A stretch of DNA of 64,000 bases, from positions 124,001 to 188,000 of the forward strand of contig NZ_JAKZHX010000009.1 in the NCBI RefSeq assembly GCF_022568815.1. The letters run 5' to 3'. Every line of letters starts with the position of its first letter. The first letter of the stretch is position 1. A program made the position numbers and the translations under genes. The notes below the pieces were generated by a model. The model worked only from the letters and a program-made list of their open reading frames with translations, was not told the origin of the DNA and ran no database searches. This stretch comes from Undibacterium paludis (GTDB lineage Bacteria > Pseudomonadota > Gammaproteobacteria > Burkholderiales > Burkholderiaceae_D). Below are positions 17,646 through 26,541 of the stretch, one piece after another.

Positions 17646-18725
17646 TTAACCCTCTGCCCTGGCAAAACGCAATAGCGAATGGCAATAACCGATGTCGTCG
17701 CGCGCGGTCAGTAAACGCAATCCTGCTGCTTCAGCCATGCGTATGTAGTCACCGCTTTCATAGATTTTGCTGTTACCGCTGGCCATGGCCGTAAAATACG
17801 GTGAAGTATTGATCAGGCAATAAGCGGCGATATCGTAACGCTGACGATCCCAGAACGTGTCCATGATCAGCAATTGTCCGGTCGACGACAATGCGTCAGC
17901 GGCACGCTGCAAGATGCTGGCGATGGCAGGCTCAGAGAAACAGCTGAGGAACTGACTCATCCAGATCAGGTCCATCCCTGCCGGCAAGGCTGACTCCGCA
18001 TCAAGCAAATCTCGCGCATGAAAATGAGCGCGCTCTGCCAGACCCGCCTCTTTCAGGTTTTCTTTGGCCACATCAAGCTGACGTGGCAAATCCACCAGAT
18101 GCATTTCAACTGCTGGGGAATAGTTGAGTACGGCTTTGCTGAATTTGCCGGTATTTGCTCCTATATCCATGACCTTGCGCGGTGCGGTAGCAAGCACGTC
18201 AGGCATGATACTGGGGAAGGACGTATCGGAATAGTAATGATCAAAGGCAAACCAGCTGGTTTTTGCCGGTTCAGGCAGTTGTGACAAGCCCTGGTACAGG
18301 GTGGGCCATTCACCAAGGGCGTTCAGGCCTACTGGCTTTTGCTGGTCCAGTGATTCGTCAAGCTTGAACAGGCCTTCATAACAGACATCGTGCGTAAAAT
18401 CGAGATTGATCTGGGTGATGGAGTCGGTCAGTACGCAGTAACCGGCCTTATCGAGCACATAGGCGCCATTGCTCAGGTAAACCACGCCGGCAGACAGGCA
18501 GGTTTCCAATACGACTTTCAGCGCATACTCTGTCCAGGGCCCGTTTGCAGCCAATTCTTTTACCGTGAGCCCGGTACCACCTGCATCCGACAATGCCTGC
18601 AACATGCCACGCTTCCATGCATAACGCACGCACTGAAAGACGACTGGTCCAAAGGCAATTTTTTGCGCCTCAAAACGGGCAGCGAAGGCGCTCTGGCGCT
18701 CAGGAGAAAATTTCTTATCTAGCAT
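17646..18725 (-). CDS. SAM-dependent methyltransferase of APE cluster
   Basis: A 359-residue class I methyltransferase. An N-terminal winged-helix-like part (VKELAANGPWTEYALKVVLE, about 54-73) resembles the dimerisation domain of plant-type O-methyltransferases, and the SAM motif I is MDIGANTG (186-193), followed by an LLDAESALP/DLIWMSQFL motif region. The probable job is methylation of the aryl head group or a ring hydroxyl, as the known APEs carry ring methyl or methoxy groups. The start overlaps the end of the ligase gene by 7 bp. C- versus O-methylation cannot be decided from the sequence. Confidence 0.82.
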   Translation of the reverse strand: MLDKKFSPERQSAFAARFEAQKIAFGPVVFQCVRYAWKRGMLQALSDAGGTGLTVKELAANGPWTEYALKVVLETCLSAGVVYLSNGAYVLDKAGYCVLTDSITQINLDFTHDVCYEGLFKLDESLDQQKPVGLNALGEWPTLYQGLSQLPEPAKTSWFAFDHYYSDTSFPSIMPDVLATAPRKVMDIGANTGKFSKAVLNYSPAVEMHLVDLPRQLDVAKENLKEAGLAERAHFHARDLLDAESALPAGMDLIWMSQFLSCFSEPAIASILQRAADALSSTGQLLIMDTFWDRQRYDIAAYCLINTSPYFTAMASGNSKIYESGDYIRMAEAAGLRLLTARDDIGYCHSLLRFARAEG

Positions 18726-20470
18726 GTGGGCTTTTCATGAACAAATAAAATACGACCACCGGCATGCTGCCCGGCATCGGAAAAATAACGGAACTGCAAA
18801 CTGCCTTTGGCTACGTCGTGCACCAGCTCCAGCATGACAGGTGCTTCGGCATTGATAACATGTTGAAACTTGAGCGCATGAATCGCTGAAAAAACGGGTG
18901 GCAAAGCAAAATGCTCGCGGGCGAATCTGATGGCCCAATCTACCTGGACCACGCCAGGCAGGATCGGCGCCACATCAAAATGACCATCAAAATAAAACAG
19001 CGACGCCGGAACCACAAGCTCGAACAGGATGCGTGTTGCAGTTTGCTCAAGCAGACGCTGTTGCGGCAAGCGCGGGCGAGCCTCTTCCTGCTCTTTGTCA
19101 AGCAGGGCCAACAGTTGCGCATGCGTTGTTTTACCCTGGGAATTGACTGGCATCTGATCCAGATAGCGCCAGCGACGCGGCAGGGCAACTGCTTCAACCA
19201 CTTTGCTTAAATGAGTACGCAAGCGCTGGTTGCATGCGCTCTTGCCTTCTGCATCAAGATGAATACGGCCCTGCTCTGTCAAGACAATAAAGGCGCTTAG
19301 CCTCTGGCGCTGCCCCCCGGCTCCGTCATCAGCAATCACCCTGGCCTCACTGACCAGACCCGTTGCCAGCAGACTCTGTTCCATGGCGTCGAGCGAAATA
19401 CGTTTTTCTTCTATCTTCACGATACGGTCGCTGCGTCCCAGCAACATCAGGCGCCCGTCCCCGGTCAGTTGCGCCCGGTCTGCCATTTGCAACCAGCTGG
19501 CATCTGGCAAGTGTGGTGATTGCACTTCCAGCACACCGTCCTTACCTGCAATACGCATATTCACGTCTGGCAGGGCATCCCAGACTTCCGGGTAACCATG
19601 CTGTCTTTGCCGCCATGCAATGCCACCGGTTTCTGAACTGCCATAGACTTCCACAGGCACCTGCCCCAGCATGGACCCGATCGCAAATGCAGTTTCTGCC
19701 GTCAGGGGGCCGCCAGATGAAAATATGGCCCGCACATTAGCCCTGCATGCAGCCCAGTCAAGATGTTCAGGCAAACGCTTCAGGTGTGCCGGACTGCCGA
19801 TCAGGACACAAGCATGCTGTAACAATAATGCGTGCAGTTGCTCGGGGAAATTCAGGCTGCGGGCATGAATAAGGCGTCCGGCAGATAAAGGCCACAAGAC
19901 TTTGAACAGCAAGCCATAGATATGCTGGTGCGATACGGTAGCGATGACTTCGGCATCAGCAAGTCGTGCTGAAAAAGTTTGCTCCAGACTACGCACTTCG
20001 CTGATGAGTTGTGAAATTTTTTTTGGTATGGCCTGTGGCTGCCCGGTACTGCCCGATGTATGCACCACCAGTCCGATGAAGTCGGGGTCAAGCGGAGCAA
20101 AGTCCAGCAAGGCATCAACATTGCCAGCCGCTGTTCCGGCAACCAGAGGCGCATGTTCTGCAGGGAAATCACCAAGGAAACCGCTGACTGATGTTGACAG
20201 AGCCAGGCAGGTGGCCGGCAAGGTATCGGCCGTCAGCCAGACCGTTTTTTTGGCCTGCCAGGCTGCCAGCAAAGCAGCGGCAAACTCCAGACTATCATCC
20301 AGATACAGGGCCAGTTGCTGGCCGGGCAAGGTGTCTATAAGCGCATGCCAGGCAGCCAGGCGTTGGATGAAAGCGGTCTTGCTGACGATGCCATTGATGT
20401 CGCGACCTATTGCGGCATCAGCTGCGCGCGTTGCCAGTGCCAGGCAAGGGTCAGGATAAAAATCAGACAT
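18719..20470 (-). CDS. Aryl-ACP ligase fused to hot-dog dehydratase (ApeH-ApeI type)
   Basis: A 583-residue two-domain protein. Residues 1-460 are an ANL-family adenylating enzyme: phosphate loop TSGSTGQPQ (138-146), a YGSSETGG motif, the hinge GRSDRIVKI and the C-terminal catalytic lysine in NSQGKT. Residues 469-583 form a FabA/FabZ-like hot-dog domain with FDGHFDVAPILPGVVQVDW: His497 and, 14 residues later, Asp511 in place of the usual glutamate. The ligase would activate the aromatic starter and load it on an ACP; the second part fits ApeI, the other 3-hydroxyacyl-ACP dehydratase. In characterised enterobacterial loci these are separate genes. It overlaps the COG4648 gene by 8 bp. Confidence 0.87.
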   Translation of the reverse strand: MSDFYPDPCLALATRAADAAIGRDINGIVSKTAFIQRLAAWHALIDTLPGQQLALYLDDSLEFAAALLAAWQAKKTVWLTADTLPATCLALSTSVSGFLGDFPAEHAPLVAGTAAGNVDALLDFAPLDPDFIGLVVHTSGSTGQPQAIPKKISQLISEVRSLEQTFSARLADAEVIATVSHQHIYGLLFKVLWPLSAGRLIHARSLNFPEQLHALLLQHACVLIGSPAHLKRLPEHLDWAACRANVRAIFSSGGPLTAETAFAIGSMLGQVPVEVYGSSETGGIAWRQRQHGYPEVWDALPDVNMRIAGKDGVLEVQSPHLPDASWLQMADRAQLTGDGRLMLLGRSDRIVKIEEKRISLDAMEQSLLATGLVSEARVIADDGAGGQRQRLSAFIVLTEQGRIHLDAEGKSACNQRLRTHLSKVVEAVALPRRWRYLDQMPVNSQGKTTHAQLLALLDKEQEEARPRLPQQRLLEQTATRILFELVVPASLFYFDGHFDVAPILPGVVQVDWAIRFAREHFALPPVFSAIHALKFQHVINAEAPVMLELVHDVAKGSLQFRYFSDAGQHAGGRILFVHEKPTC

Positions 20471-21002
20471 GATGAATTCGTTTAAAACGCAGGCGCACCA
20501 GATATTCTATGGCGAATAACAGGCCCATTAAAATATAGGAAATAACGCCCGTGTAAAGTGACCAGATCGCCGGTGTCGCCCATAGGGCGGTTGCGAAAGC
20601 AATGCTGCCATTGATGATAAAGAACACGCACCAGACCTGGGTAACACGACGGGTATAGGTAATTGCGGCATCAGGTAATTCCGGTTCACGCAAACGGGCG
20701 AAACGCTCAACCATGGATGGCGGCACCAGCAGGCTATAACCAAAAACTGCCAGCAATGCGGCATTGACCAATACCGGATACAATTTCAAAGGCAGCAAGG
20801 CATTGGCCCACAAGGCGCAAGCCGCCAGCAACAGTGCACAAACCATGGACCAGCGCGCTACGCGACTTACTTTAAACGTGGGTATCCTGGTTGCGGCAGC
20901 CAGCAGCAACAGACCAGCCAACCAGCGTGGCTCTACCTGCCCCTGACCAAACCAGATCACGAGCGGATATAAAACCGTGAGGATGACCGCCAGCACGGTC
21001 AA
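20463..21002 (-). CDS. apeG: COG4648 membrane protein of APE cluster (ApeG-like)
   Basis: A 179-residue integral membrane protein with about five hydrophobic helices (for example MTVLAVILTVLYPLVIWFG and WCVFFIINGSIAFATALWA). It matches the small COG4648-type membrane protein that stands between the ACP and ligase genes in APE loci; its biochemical role is not known. Located 11 bp after the second ACP gene and overlapping the ligase start by 8 bp. Confidence 0.78.
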   Translation of the reverse strand: MTVLAVILTVLYPLVIWFGQGQVEPRWLAGLLLLAAATRIPTFKVSRVARWSMVCALLLAACALWANALLPLKLYPVLVNAALLAVFGYSLLVPPSMVERFARLREPELPDAAITYTRRVTQVWCVFFIINGSIAFATALWATPAIWSLYTGVISYILMGLLFAIEYLVRLRFKRIHHV

Positions 21003-21013
21003 TACAGGCCGAA

Positions 21014-21286
21014 TTATGCTGATTGCTCCGCCTTCAGGTTGACCAGGGCGTCGACGACATCGCCGATCGTACGAATCTGTTTGAATACTTCAGGCTGCAG
21101 ACGCATGCCTGTCATTTGCTTGAGTTTCACCGCCAGGTCGACCGCATCAATGCTGTCGATATCAAGATCGGCATACAAATTTGACTCCAGTGTCAGCGAA
21201 GCCCTGTCGAGTTCAAACATTTCTGCCAACAGATCTGCCACCCAGGTATATAACTCTTCCCTGCTCATTGCACTTACCACAACCAT
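21014..21286 (-). CDS. apeF: Acyl carrier protein of APE cluster (ApeF-like)
   Basis: A 90-residue acidic carrier protein. The phosphopantetheine attachment serine is S45 in DLDIDSIDAVDL. It would carry the starter or the growing polyene chain. The start is 11 bp after the stop of the other ACP gene. Which of the two receives the aryl starter and which malonyl units is not visible from the sequence. Naming as ApeF follows gene order only. Confidence 0.88.
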   Translation of the reverse strand: MVVVSAMSREELYTWVADLLAEMFELDRASLTLESNLYADLDIDSIDAVDLAVKLKQMTGMRLQPEVFKQIRTIGDVVDALVNLKAEQSA

Positions 21287-21297
21287 TGCTCGCTCCC

Positions 21298-21552
21298 TTA
21301 CTTCTTTCTATTTGTTTCAATCAACGCAGCAAGCGCATTTACTGATGAAAAATGACGACGCGTGTCCTCGGAATCTGCCGACAGTGAAATACCATATCGT
21401 TTTTGCAGCGCCACACCCAGTTCAAGCGCGTCAATGGAATCCAGACCCAAACCTTCAACAAATAGTGGTGCAGCACTGTCGATATCTGCTGGAGTCATGT
21501 CTTCAAGTTGCAGCACTTCGATGATTAGTTCTTTTACTTCTTGCTCAAGCAT
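21298..21552 (-). CDS. apeE: Acyl carrier protein of APE cluster (ApeE-like)
   Basis: An 84-residue carrier protein with attachment serine S39 in EGLGLDSIDALEL. It differs considerably from the neighbouring ACP, so the pair is not a recent duplication. The start codon overlaps the acyltransferase stop by 8 bp, indicating coupled translation. Both ACPs need activation by a PPTase such as the one at 4873-5514. Confidence 0.88.
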   Translation of the reverse strand: MLEQEVKELIIEVLQLEDMTPADIDSAAPLFVEGLGLDSIDALELGVALQKRYGISLSADSEDTRRHFSSVNALAALIETNRKK

Positions 21553-22318
21553 GGTGTTGATTTTCCTTGGTAAAATATTGCTGCAAATAATCTGTCAAAT
21601 CCCTGGCAGCCATGACTTCAGAGCGGCCGGCGGCGACAAACTGCTGGAAAGGGATATCTTCCTTTACCTCTATCCTGAATTGCACAAAGCGCTCAGGCAC
21701 TCGCCACCATTTATCCCCTTTTCCCAGGGTCGGTGGCACACAACTGATGACAACAGGCGTCACTGCACACGCACCGCGCACTGCAATATTGGCAGCCCCA
21801 CGTTTCAAGGTGATGGCACCATTCGCCGGTGTACGTGTTCCTTCTGGAAATACAATTAAATTATTTCCAGCACGCAGGGATGTGATGCAAGCGTCCAGCA
21901 GTTCAGTCCCTTGCGCATTACTGATATAGCTCGCGGCACGCACTGGTCCTCGTGTGAAAGGGTTGTTCCACAGGTGGCTTTTTACTATGCAGTCTGCGCG
22001 CTTCACAAAAGCCATCAAAAATACCGTATCAATCAATGTCGGGTGATTTGCCAGTATAAGCAAGCCCCCTCGCTCCAGCCTTTCCAGCCCGATCAATTCA
22101 TAACGCAATACGCCCAGCCCTTTCATCAGACCAACGAAGCCCCGAAAAGAACGCCTGATGATCACACGCGCCCATTCGGTGCGGCGCTCTTGCTGCAACA
22201 CCAAAAGATTCAGTACAGGGAACACTAGCGCCCACAACAGCACACCACCCAGGCCAAAGGTAGCAAAACTCAAACCTGTTGCAAAAACGCGCCAATAACG
22301 GTTCATGCCCTCAAGCAT
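21545..22318 (-). CDS. apeD: PlsC-type 1-acylglycerol-phosphate acyltransferase (ApeD-like)
   Basis: About 257 residues. After a hydrophobic N-terminal stretch (YWRVFATGLSFATFGLGGV) come the acyltransferase motifs NHPTLID (HX4D) and VFPEGTRT. It probably transfers the polyene or a fatty acyl group in assembling the lipid anchor. Start choice is uncertain: the ATG at 22318 gives an 8-bp overlap with the upstream ketosynthase-like gene and keeps the conserved start; ATGs at 22306, 22351 and 22369 are alternatives, and the open frame reaches 22405. Confidence 0.82.
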   Translation of the reverse strand: MLEGMNRYWRVFATGLSFATFGLGGVLLWALVFPVLNLLVLQQERRTEWARVIIRRSFRGFVGLMKGLGVLRYELIGLERLERGGLLILANHPTLIDTVFLMAFVKRADCIVKSHLWNNPFTRGPVRAASYISNAQGTELLDACITSLRAGNNLIVFPEGTRTPANGAITLKRGAANIAVRGACAVTPVVISCVPPTLGKGDKWWRVPERFVQFRIEVKEDIPFQQFVAAGRSEVMAARDLTDYLQQYFTKENQHHA

Positions 22319-23048
22319 GGCGCGACCATAACCATTGTTTGTTTGCGACATGTCTCTGCAAACTGACATCTGATCCAAGCTGGAAACGTAGTATGTCCAG
22401 ACCACCTGGCAATCCTGCCTGCTCTGGCACGACTGCCTCCGCCTGCCTCCACTCCAGGGTAATCACTTCGCCTTCTGCCGGCACCATCAGCCAGGCCCAG
22501 GCCCAAGCTTGCTCACTGACATCCTCAAAAGGTTTAAATACCGCAGGCAATGCCTGATCATAGCTGACCAGCAAGACCATGGGCTCGCCGTCAGCCAATA
22601 AAGAACAAGCCTCAATCACGGCATGCTCCACACTACTGGCACCTGCAGCCAGTGCCAGATGATTTGCCTGATCTTTCCTGGCAATCGAAAACAAACCTGC
22701 ACTGGCATTATGCACGGCAAGGCCAAAACCGGTAGGTGAGAGGGATTCCCCGTCCAGCATTTGCGTCAACAAATCGACCGAACGAGCGACTTCGCCGTGG
22801 CGGGAGCAAAATATGGTGGGAATATCAGTGCGCCCGTCCATTACCTGATAGGCAACTTCCAGCGCCATTTTTCCCAAAAAACCTGCTCGCCTGCGCAACA
22901 TCGGCGGCATCGCCGACACAGATGGTTCTGCATCTGCAGAAAATGCGAATGGTGCTCGTGCCCACTCACGCCAGGATTGCTCCGTCGCAACTCCAGGTGC
23001 CCATGCGGCATGACTGGCGATTGAAAAACTAACCCTGTTCATAGCCAT
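22311..23048 (-). CDS. apeC: Cysteine-less ketosynthase-like partner (ApeC-like, chain-length factor role)
   Basis: A 245-residue protein similar to the beta-ketoacyl synthase N-terminal domain (Ketoacyl-synt_2 type). Where an active ketosynthase has its cysteine this protein reads VHNASAG (residues 112-118), so it cannot form an acyl-thioester and is best read as the ApeC/CLF-like partner of the ApeO ketosynthase. It is the first gene of the leftward operon. The ATG at 23048 is preceded by GGAAG with 8-nt spacing, which favours it over the TTG at 23063 and the ATG at 23042. Confidence 0.84.
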   Translation of the reverse strand: MAMNRVSFSIASHAAWAPGVATEQSWREWARAPFAFSADAEPSVSAMPPMLRRRAGFLGKMALEVAYQVMDGRTDIPTIFCSRHGEVARSVDLLTQMLDGESLSPTGFGLAVHNASAGLFSIARKDQANHLALAAGASSVEHAVIEACSLLADGEPMVLLVSYDQALPAVFKPFEDVSEQAWAWAWLMVPAEGEVITLEWRQAEAVVPEQAGLPGGLDILRFQLGSDVSLQRHVANKQWLWSRHA

Positions 23049-23132
23049 GGCTTTATCTTCCAATCAATTCGTCAGCACAGCTATTTAACTTTGCAAAATC
23101 CACTTTATACAATTTGTAACAATTAACCCGGC

Positions 23133-23161
23133 ATTATAACAACCAGTATTGCAGTCCACAA
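23133..23161 (-). promoter_or_regulatory. Candidate promoter of the APE operon
   Basis: Reading leftward, TTGTGG (23161-23156) and TATAAT (23138-23133) are spaced by 17 bp, placing transcription start about 80 bp before apeC. The -10 is perfect and the -35 partly matches. The surrounding 23049-23282 stretch is AT-rich and holds no gene, as expected for the control region of the cluster. Confidence 0.5.
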
Positions 23162-23282
23162 TCTTATCCATTGAGCGAAACCCTCTGATTTCGACCCAAA
23201 TTGCAGGCTAAGGCTATTAAAATTACCTAAATGCAAGCATATTTGACATCAAAACACTTTCACACGACGTGATCATAAAGTG

Positions 23283-23320
23283 AAAAAGCCCGGCTGCATA
23301 TGTATGCAACCGGGCTTTTT
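23283..23320. terminator. Bidirectional rho-independent terminator after RND pump gene
   Basis: A near-perfect inverted repeat, AAAAAGCCCGG (23283-23293) and CCGGGCTTTTT (23310-23320), with a further TGCATA/TATGCA inner stem. The A- and T-runs allow termination on both strands. It ends the leftward efflux operon and insulates the APE promoter region. Confidence 0.92.
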
Positions 23321-23388
23321 AGATAAATGCTTGATTAATTTTTTACTCAGACAGCAAACATCTGATACAAAGCATCAAAAATGCAACA

Positions 23389-26300
23389 TTAATGGCCGGC
23401 CAATATACCCGACCTGCCCTGCAGTTTATTTTTGATTTTGATCAGCAACTTTTCAAAATCATCAATATAAGTAAACACGGCAGGGACTACCAGCAAGCTC
23501 AACAAGGTGGACGTGATCAACCCACCGATCACGGCAATCGCCATCGGTGAACGGAAGCTGGGGTCAGCTCCCCATCCCAGGGCCAGCGGCATCATGCCTG
23601 CACCCATGGCGATAGTGGTCATGATGATGGGTCGGCTACGCTTGTGACAGGCGTCAACCAGGGCATCGAAACGGCTCATACCCGCCTGCCTTGCCAGGAC
23701 GGCATAATCCACCAGCAAGATCGAGTTCTTGGTGACGATACCCATCAACATGATCAAACCTATCATGGACGGCATGGACAAGGCACGCCCCGTCACCAGC
23801 AAGGCCACGAAAGCACCACCTATACTCAGAGGCAAAGCAGCCAGGATGGTAACCGGTTGCAAAAAGTCCTTGAACAACAGGACTAGCACACCATAGATGC
23901 ACAACACGCCAATCAGCATGGCAATACCAAAGCTGGCAAACAGGGCCTGCATCTCTTGCGCATCGCCAAGTTCGGCAATACTGACCGATGGCGGCAGGTT
24001 TTTCATGCTGGGCAAGGCACGGGCTTCTTCATTGACCTCGCCCAGCTGACGGTTACCAAGCTCCACATCAAGGGTCACATTACGTTTGCGATTGAGCCTG
24101 TCGATCTGTGCTGGACCTGATTCCATGGTGACGCTGGCAATGCTGCCTAGCATGACAGGGCCATTCTTGCCAGGCACAGTCAGCCGCTCTATCTCCGCCA
24201 GGTCGGCCCTGAAGCTGTCCGGCAGTTTTACCCGAATCGGCACCTGACGCTGCGACAGGTTCAGCTTGGGCAAAGCCTGGTCATAATCACCCGCAGTGGC
24301 CACACGCACGGTTTCACCTATGGCAGAGGCTGTCACCCCCAGGTCAGCCGCCCTGGCCACATCTGGACGCACAATGATTTCGGGGCGCACCAATGAAGCA
24401 CTGGAACTGACATTACCTACCCCCTTCAGGGTACGCAATTCCCTCTCGACTTTTTGTGCAGCCTCGACAAGCGCCAGAGAATCTTCACTTTGCAAGACCA
24501 GTTGCATCTTGACGCCATTATCCGGTGGGCCCACGGTGAACCTGGCACCAGAAATATCTGCCACCTCGTTACGGATTTTGGCATCAATATCGGCAATAGA
24601 ATCCTTGCGCTTATTCCTGTGTACAGCGACCACCGTCAACACTGCCCGTCTTGCTTCTGCCGCCGCCCCGGGCGCGAAAGCGTCGCCACTGGAACCACCA
24701 CCAATTGAGCTGAACACGCTGATGATGTTTTTATCCTTCATGATTGCCAGCCTGGCCTGCTCGGCAGTTGCCCGGGTTTCAGCCAATGTGCTACCGGGTG
24801 GAAGCTCTATATTGACCTGGGTCTGTGCACGGTCAGCTGCTGGCACAAAACCGGTTGGCAGCAAACCGACCAGGGCAATTGAACTAAAGAAAAACACGGT
24901 CGCAGCGATCATGGTGGTCAGGCGATGACGCAAACACCATTGCATGGTTTTCATGTAACGCGTCATAATCCAGCCATCTTTTCCACCGTGGCCGCTGTCA
25001 GCTTTTTCTGAGGGCTTGACCGATTTCATGATGTAAGCGGCCATCATCGGTGTCAGCAAACGGGCAACAACCAGCGAAGCCAGGATCGCAATCACCGCTG
25101 TCCAGCCGAACTGCTTGAAGAACAGACCCGGGACACCGCCCATGAATGCGGTTGGCAAGAACACGGCTACCAGCGCAAATGTGGTGGCGATAACGGCCAT
25201 ACCGATTTCATCGGCAGCCTCGGTTGCGGCTTCCATCGGCGTTTTACCCATGTACAAATGGCGGGCGATATTTTCTATCTCCACAATTGCATCATCGACC
25301 AACACACCAACCACCAGCGCCAGTGACAACAGGGTCACCGTATTGAGTGTATAACCAAAATACTTGAGGCCGAGGAAGGTCGGTATCACCGACAGCGGCA
25401 AGGCAGCAGCAGCCACCAGCGTCGCACGCCAGTCACGCAAGAACCACCAGACAACCAGAATGGCCAGCAAGGCGCCTTCGTACAGTAAATCCATCGAGCC
25501 GTCGAAGTTTTCTTCCACCGGCTGGGCGTTGTCTATCGCCTGATGGAATTTCATGTTTGGATGTGCTGCCTGCAACTCGGCCACTGCTGCACGCGAACCG
25601 GTTGCAACATCAACTTCACTGGCGCCCTTGGTACGAAAAACCTCGAAACCGACAACAGGCTTGCCATCGAGGGTGGCAACGGAGCGAGGTTCGCTGACCG
25701 TATCAAGCACGCGCGCCACCTGATCAAGGCGTATATGCCGGCCATCCGGCAAAGGCACGTCCATCGCTGCCAGTTCAACTGCCGTCTTGACCGTAGCGAT
25801 CGTACGCACCGATTGTTCGGCACCGCTGACATCTCCACGACCACCCGGCGCTTCCTGCTGCACCAGTTTCAAACGGCGCGAAACATCAACCGCAGCGACA
25901 TTCAAGGCAGCCATCTTGGCAGTATCCAGCTCCACCCTTACTTCACGGCTGACACCGCCCATACGCCTGACTGCCCCCACACCGGGCACGGCACGTAAAC
26001 GTTTTGATACGGTGTTATCGACAAACCAGCTAAGGTCCTGCACATCTGGCTTGCTGCTTTCACCGGCGACAGGCTTGCTGTCTTTATCGTCTTCGGCAGC
26101 TTCCACAGTATAGGTCATGATGACACGACCGGCAGTCGAAGCCTTGGTCACGGTAGGGTCGCGCATTTCGCTGGGCAAATCGGCACGTACCGTTGCCACC
26201 GCATCACGTACCTCATTGACGGCGTCAGAAATGACTTTTTCCAGCACAAACTCGACCGTCACTTCAACATCACCATCCAGCACTTTGGTATAAACGTTTT

Positions 26301-26532
26301 TAACGCCCTGCAGGGATGCAACCGCATCTTCTATCTTGCGGGCGACCTCGGTTTCAAGCTGCGCTGGCGCAGCTCCAGACAAGGGCGCACTGACTGTAAC
26401 GATAGGCAATTCAATGTCAGGAAAATCCTGCACAATGGTTGCCTTGAATGACAGTATCCCCGCCAGCGTCAGCAATACAAACAACATGATTGCCGGTATC
26501 GGGTTCTTGATTGATAGGGAAGAAAAATTCAC
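23389..26532 (-). CDS. RND-family efflux pump inner-membrane subunit (HAE1 type)
   Basis: A 1047-residue proton-driven tripartite pump component with the usual AcrB/MdtB layout: a first helix at residues 10-30, a large periplasmic porter loop, helices around 340-545, a second periplasmic loop and a final helix set around 870-1030. The helix-4 motif LVVGVLVDDAIVEIENIAR holds the paired aspartates for proton transfer. It would export hydrophobic drugs or metabolites with the adaptor and outer-membrane factor encoded just upstream. The start ATG is 9 bp after the adaptor stop. Substrate is not predictable; exporters this close to a pigment cluster could be unrelated to it. Confidence 0.92.
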   Translation of the reverse strand: MNFSSLSIKNPIPAIMLFVLLTLAGILSFKATIVQDFPDIELPIVTVSAPLSGAAPAQLETEVARKIEDAVASLQGVKNVYTKVLDGDVEVTVEFVLEKVISDAVNEVRDAVATVRADLPSEMRDPTVTKASTAGRVIMTYTVEAAEDDKDSKPVAGESSKPDVQDLSWFVDNTVSKRLRAVPGVGAVRRMGGVSREVRVELDTAKMAALNVAAVDVSRRLKLVQQEAPGGRGDVSGAEQSVRTIATVKTAVELAAMDVPLPDGRHIRLDQVARVLDTVSEPRSVATLDGKPVVGFEVFRTKGASEVDVATGSRAAVAELQAAHPNMKFHQAIDNAQPVEENFDGSMDLLYEGALLAILVVWWFLRDWRATLVAAAALPLSVIPTFLGLKYFGYTLNTVTLLSLALVVGVLVDDAIVEIENIARHLYMGKTPMEAATEAADEIGMAVIATTFALVAVFLPTAFMGGVPGLFFKQFGWTAVIAILASLVVARLLTPMMAAYIMKSVKPSEKADSGHGGKDGWIMTRYMKTMQWCLRHRLTTMIAATVFFFSSIALVGLLPTGFVPAADRAQTQVNIELPPGSTLAETRATAEQARLAIMKDKNIISVFSSIGGGSSGDAFAPGAAAEARRAVLTVVAVHRNKRKDSIADIDAKIRNEVADISGARFTVGPPDNGVKMQLVLQSEDSLALVEAAQKVERELRTLKGVGNVSSSASLVRPEIIVRPDVARAADLGVTASAIGETVRVATAGDYDQALPKLNLSQRQVPIRVKLPDSFRADLAEIERLTVPGKNGPVMLGSIASVTMESGPAQIDRLNRKRNVTLDVELGNRQLGEVNEEARALPSMKNLPPSVSIAELGDAQEMQALFASFGIAMLIGVLCIYGVLVLLFKDFLQPVTILAALPLSIGGAFVALLVTGRALSMPSMIGLIMLMGIVTKNSILLVDYAVLARQAGMSRFDALVDACHKRSRPIIMTTIAMGAGMMPLALGWGADPSFRSPMAIAVIGGLITSTLLSLLVVPAVFTYIDDFEKLLIKIKNKLQGRSGILAGH

Positions 26533-26541
26533 ATCAGCCCC

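Noticed and set aside
23240..23282. TTGACA-like site reading rightward near 23248
   Set aside because: No rightward gene follows and the -10 match is poor; likely chance in AT-rich DNA.
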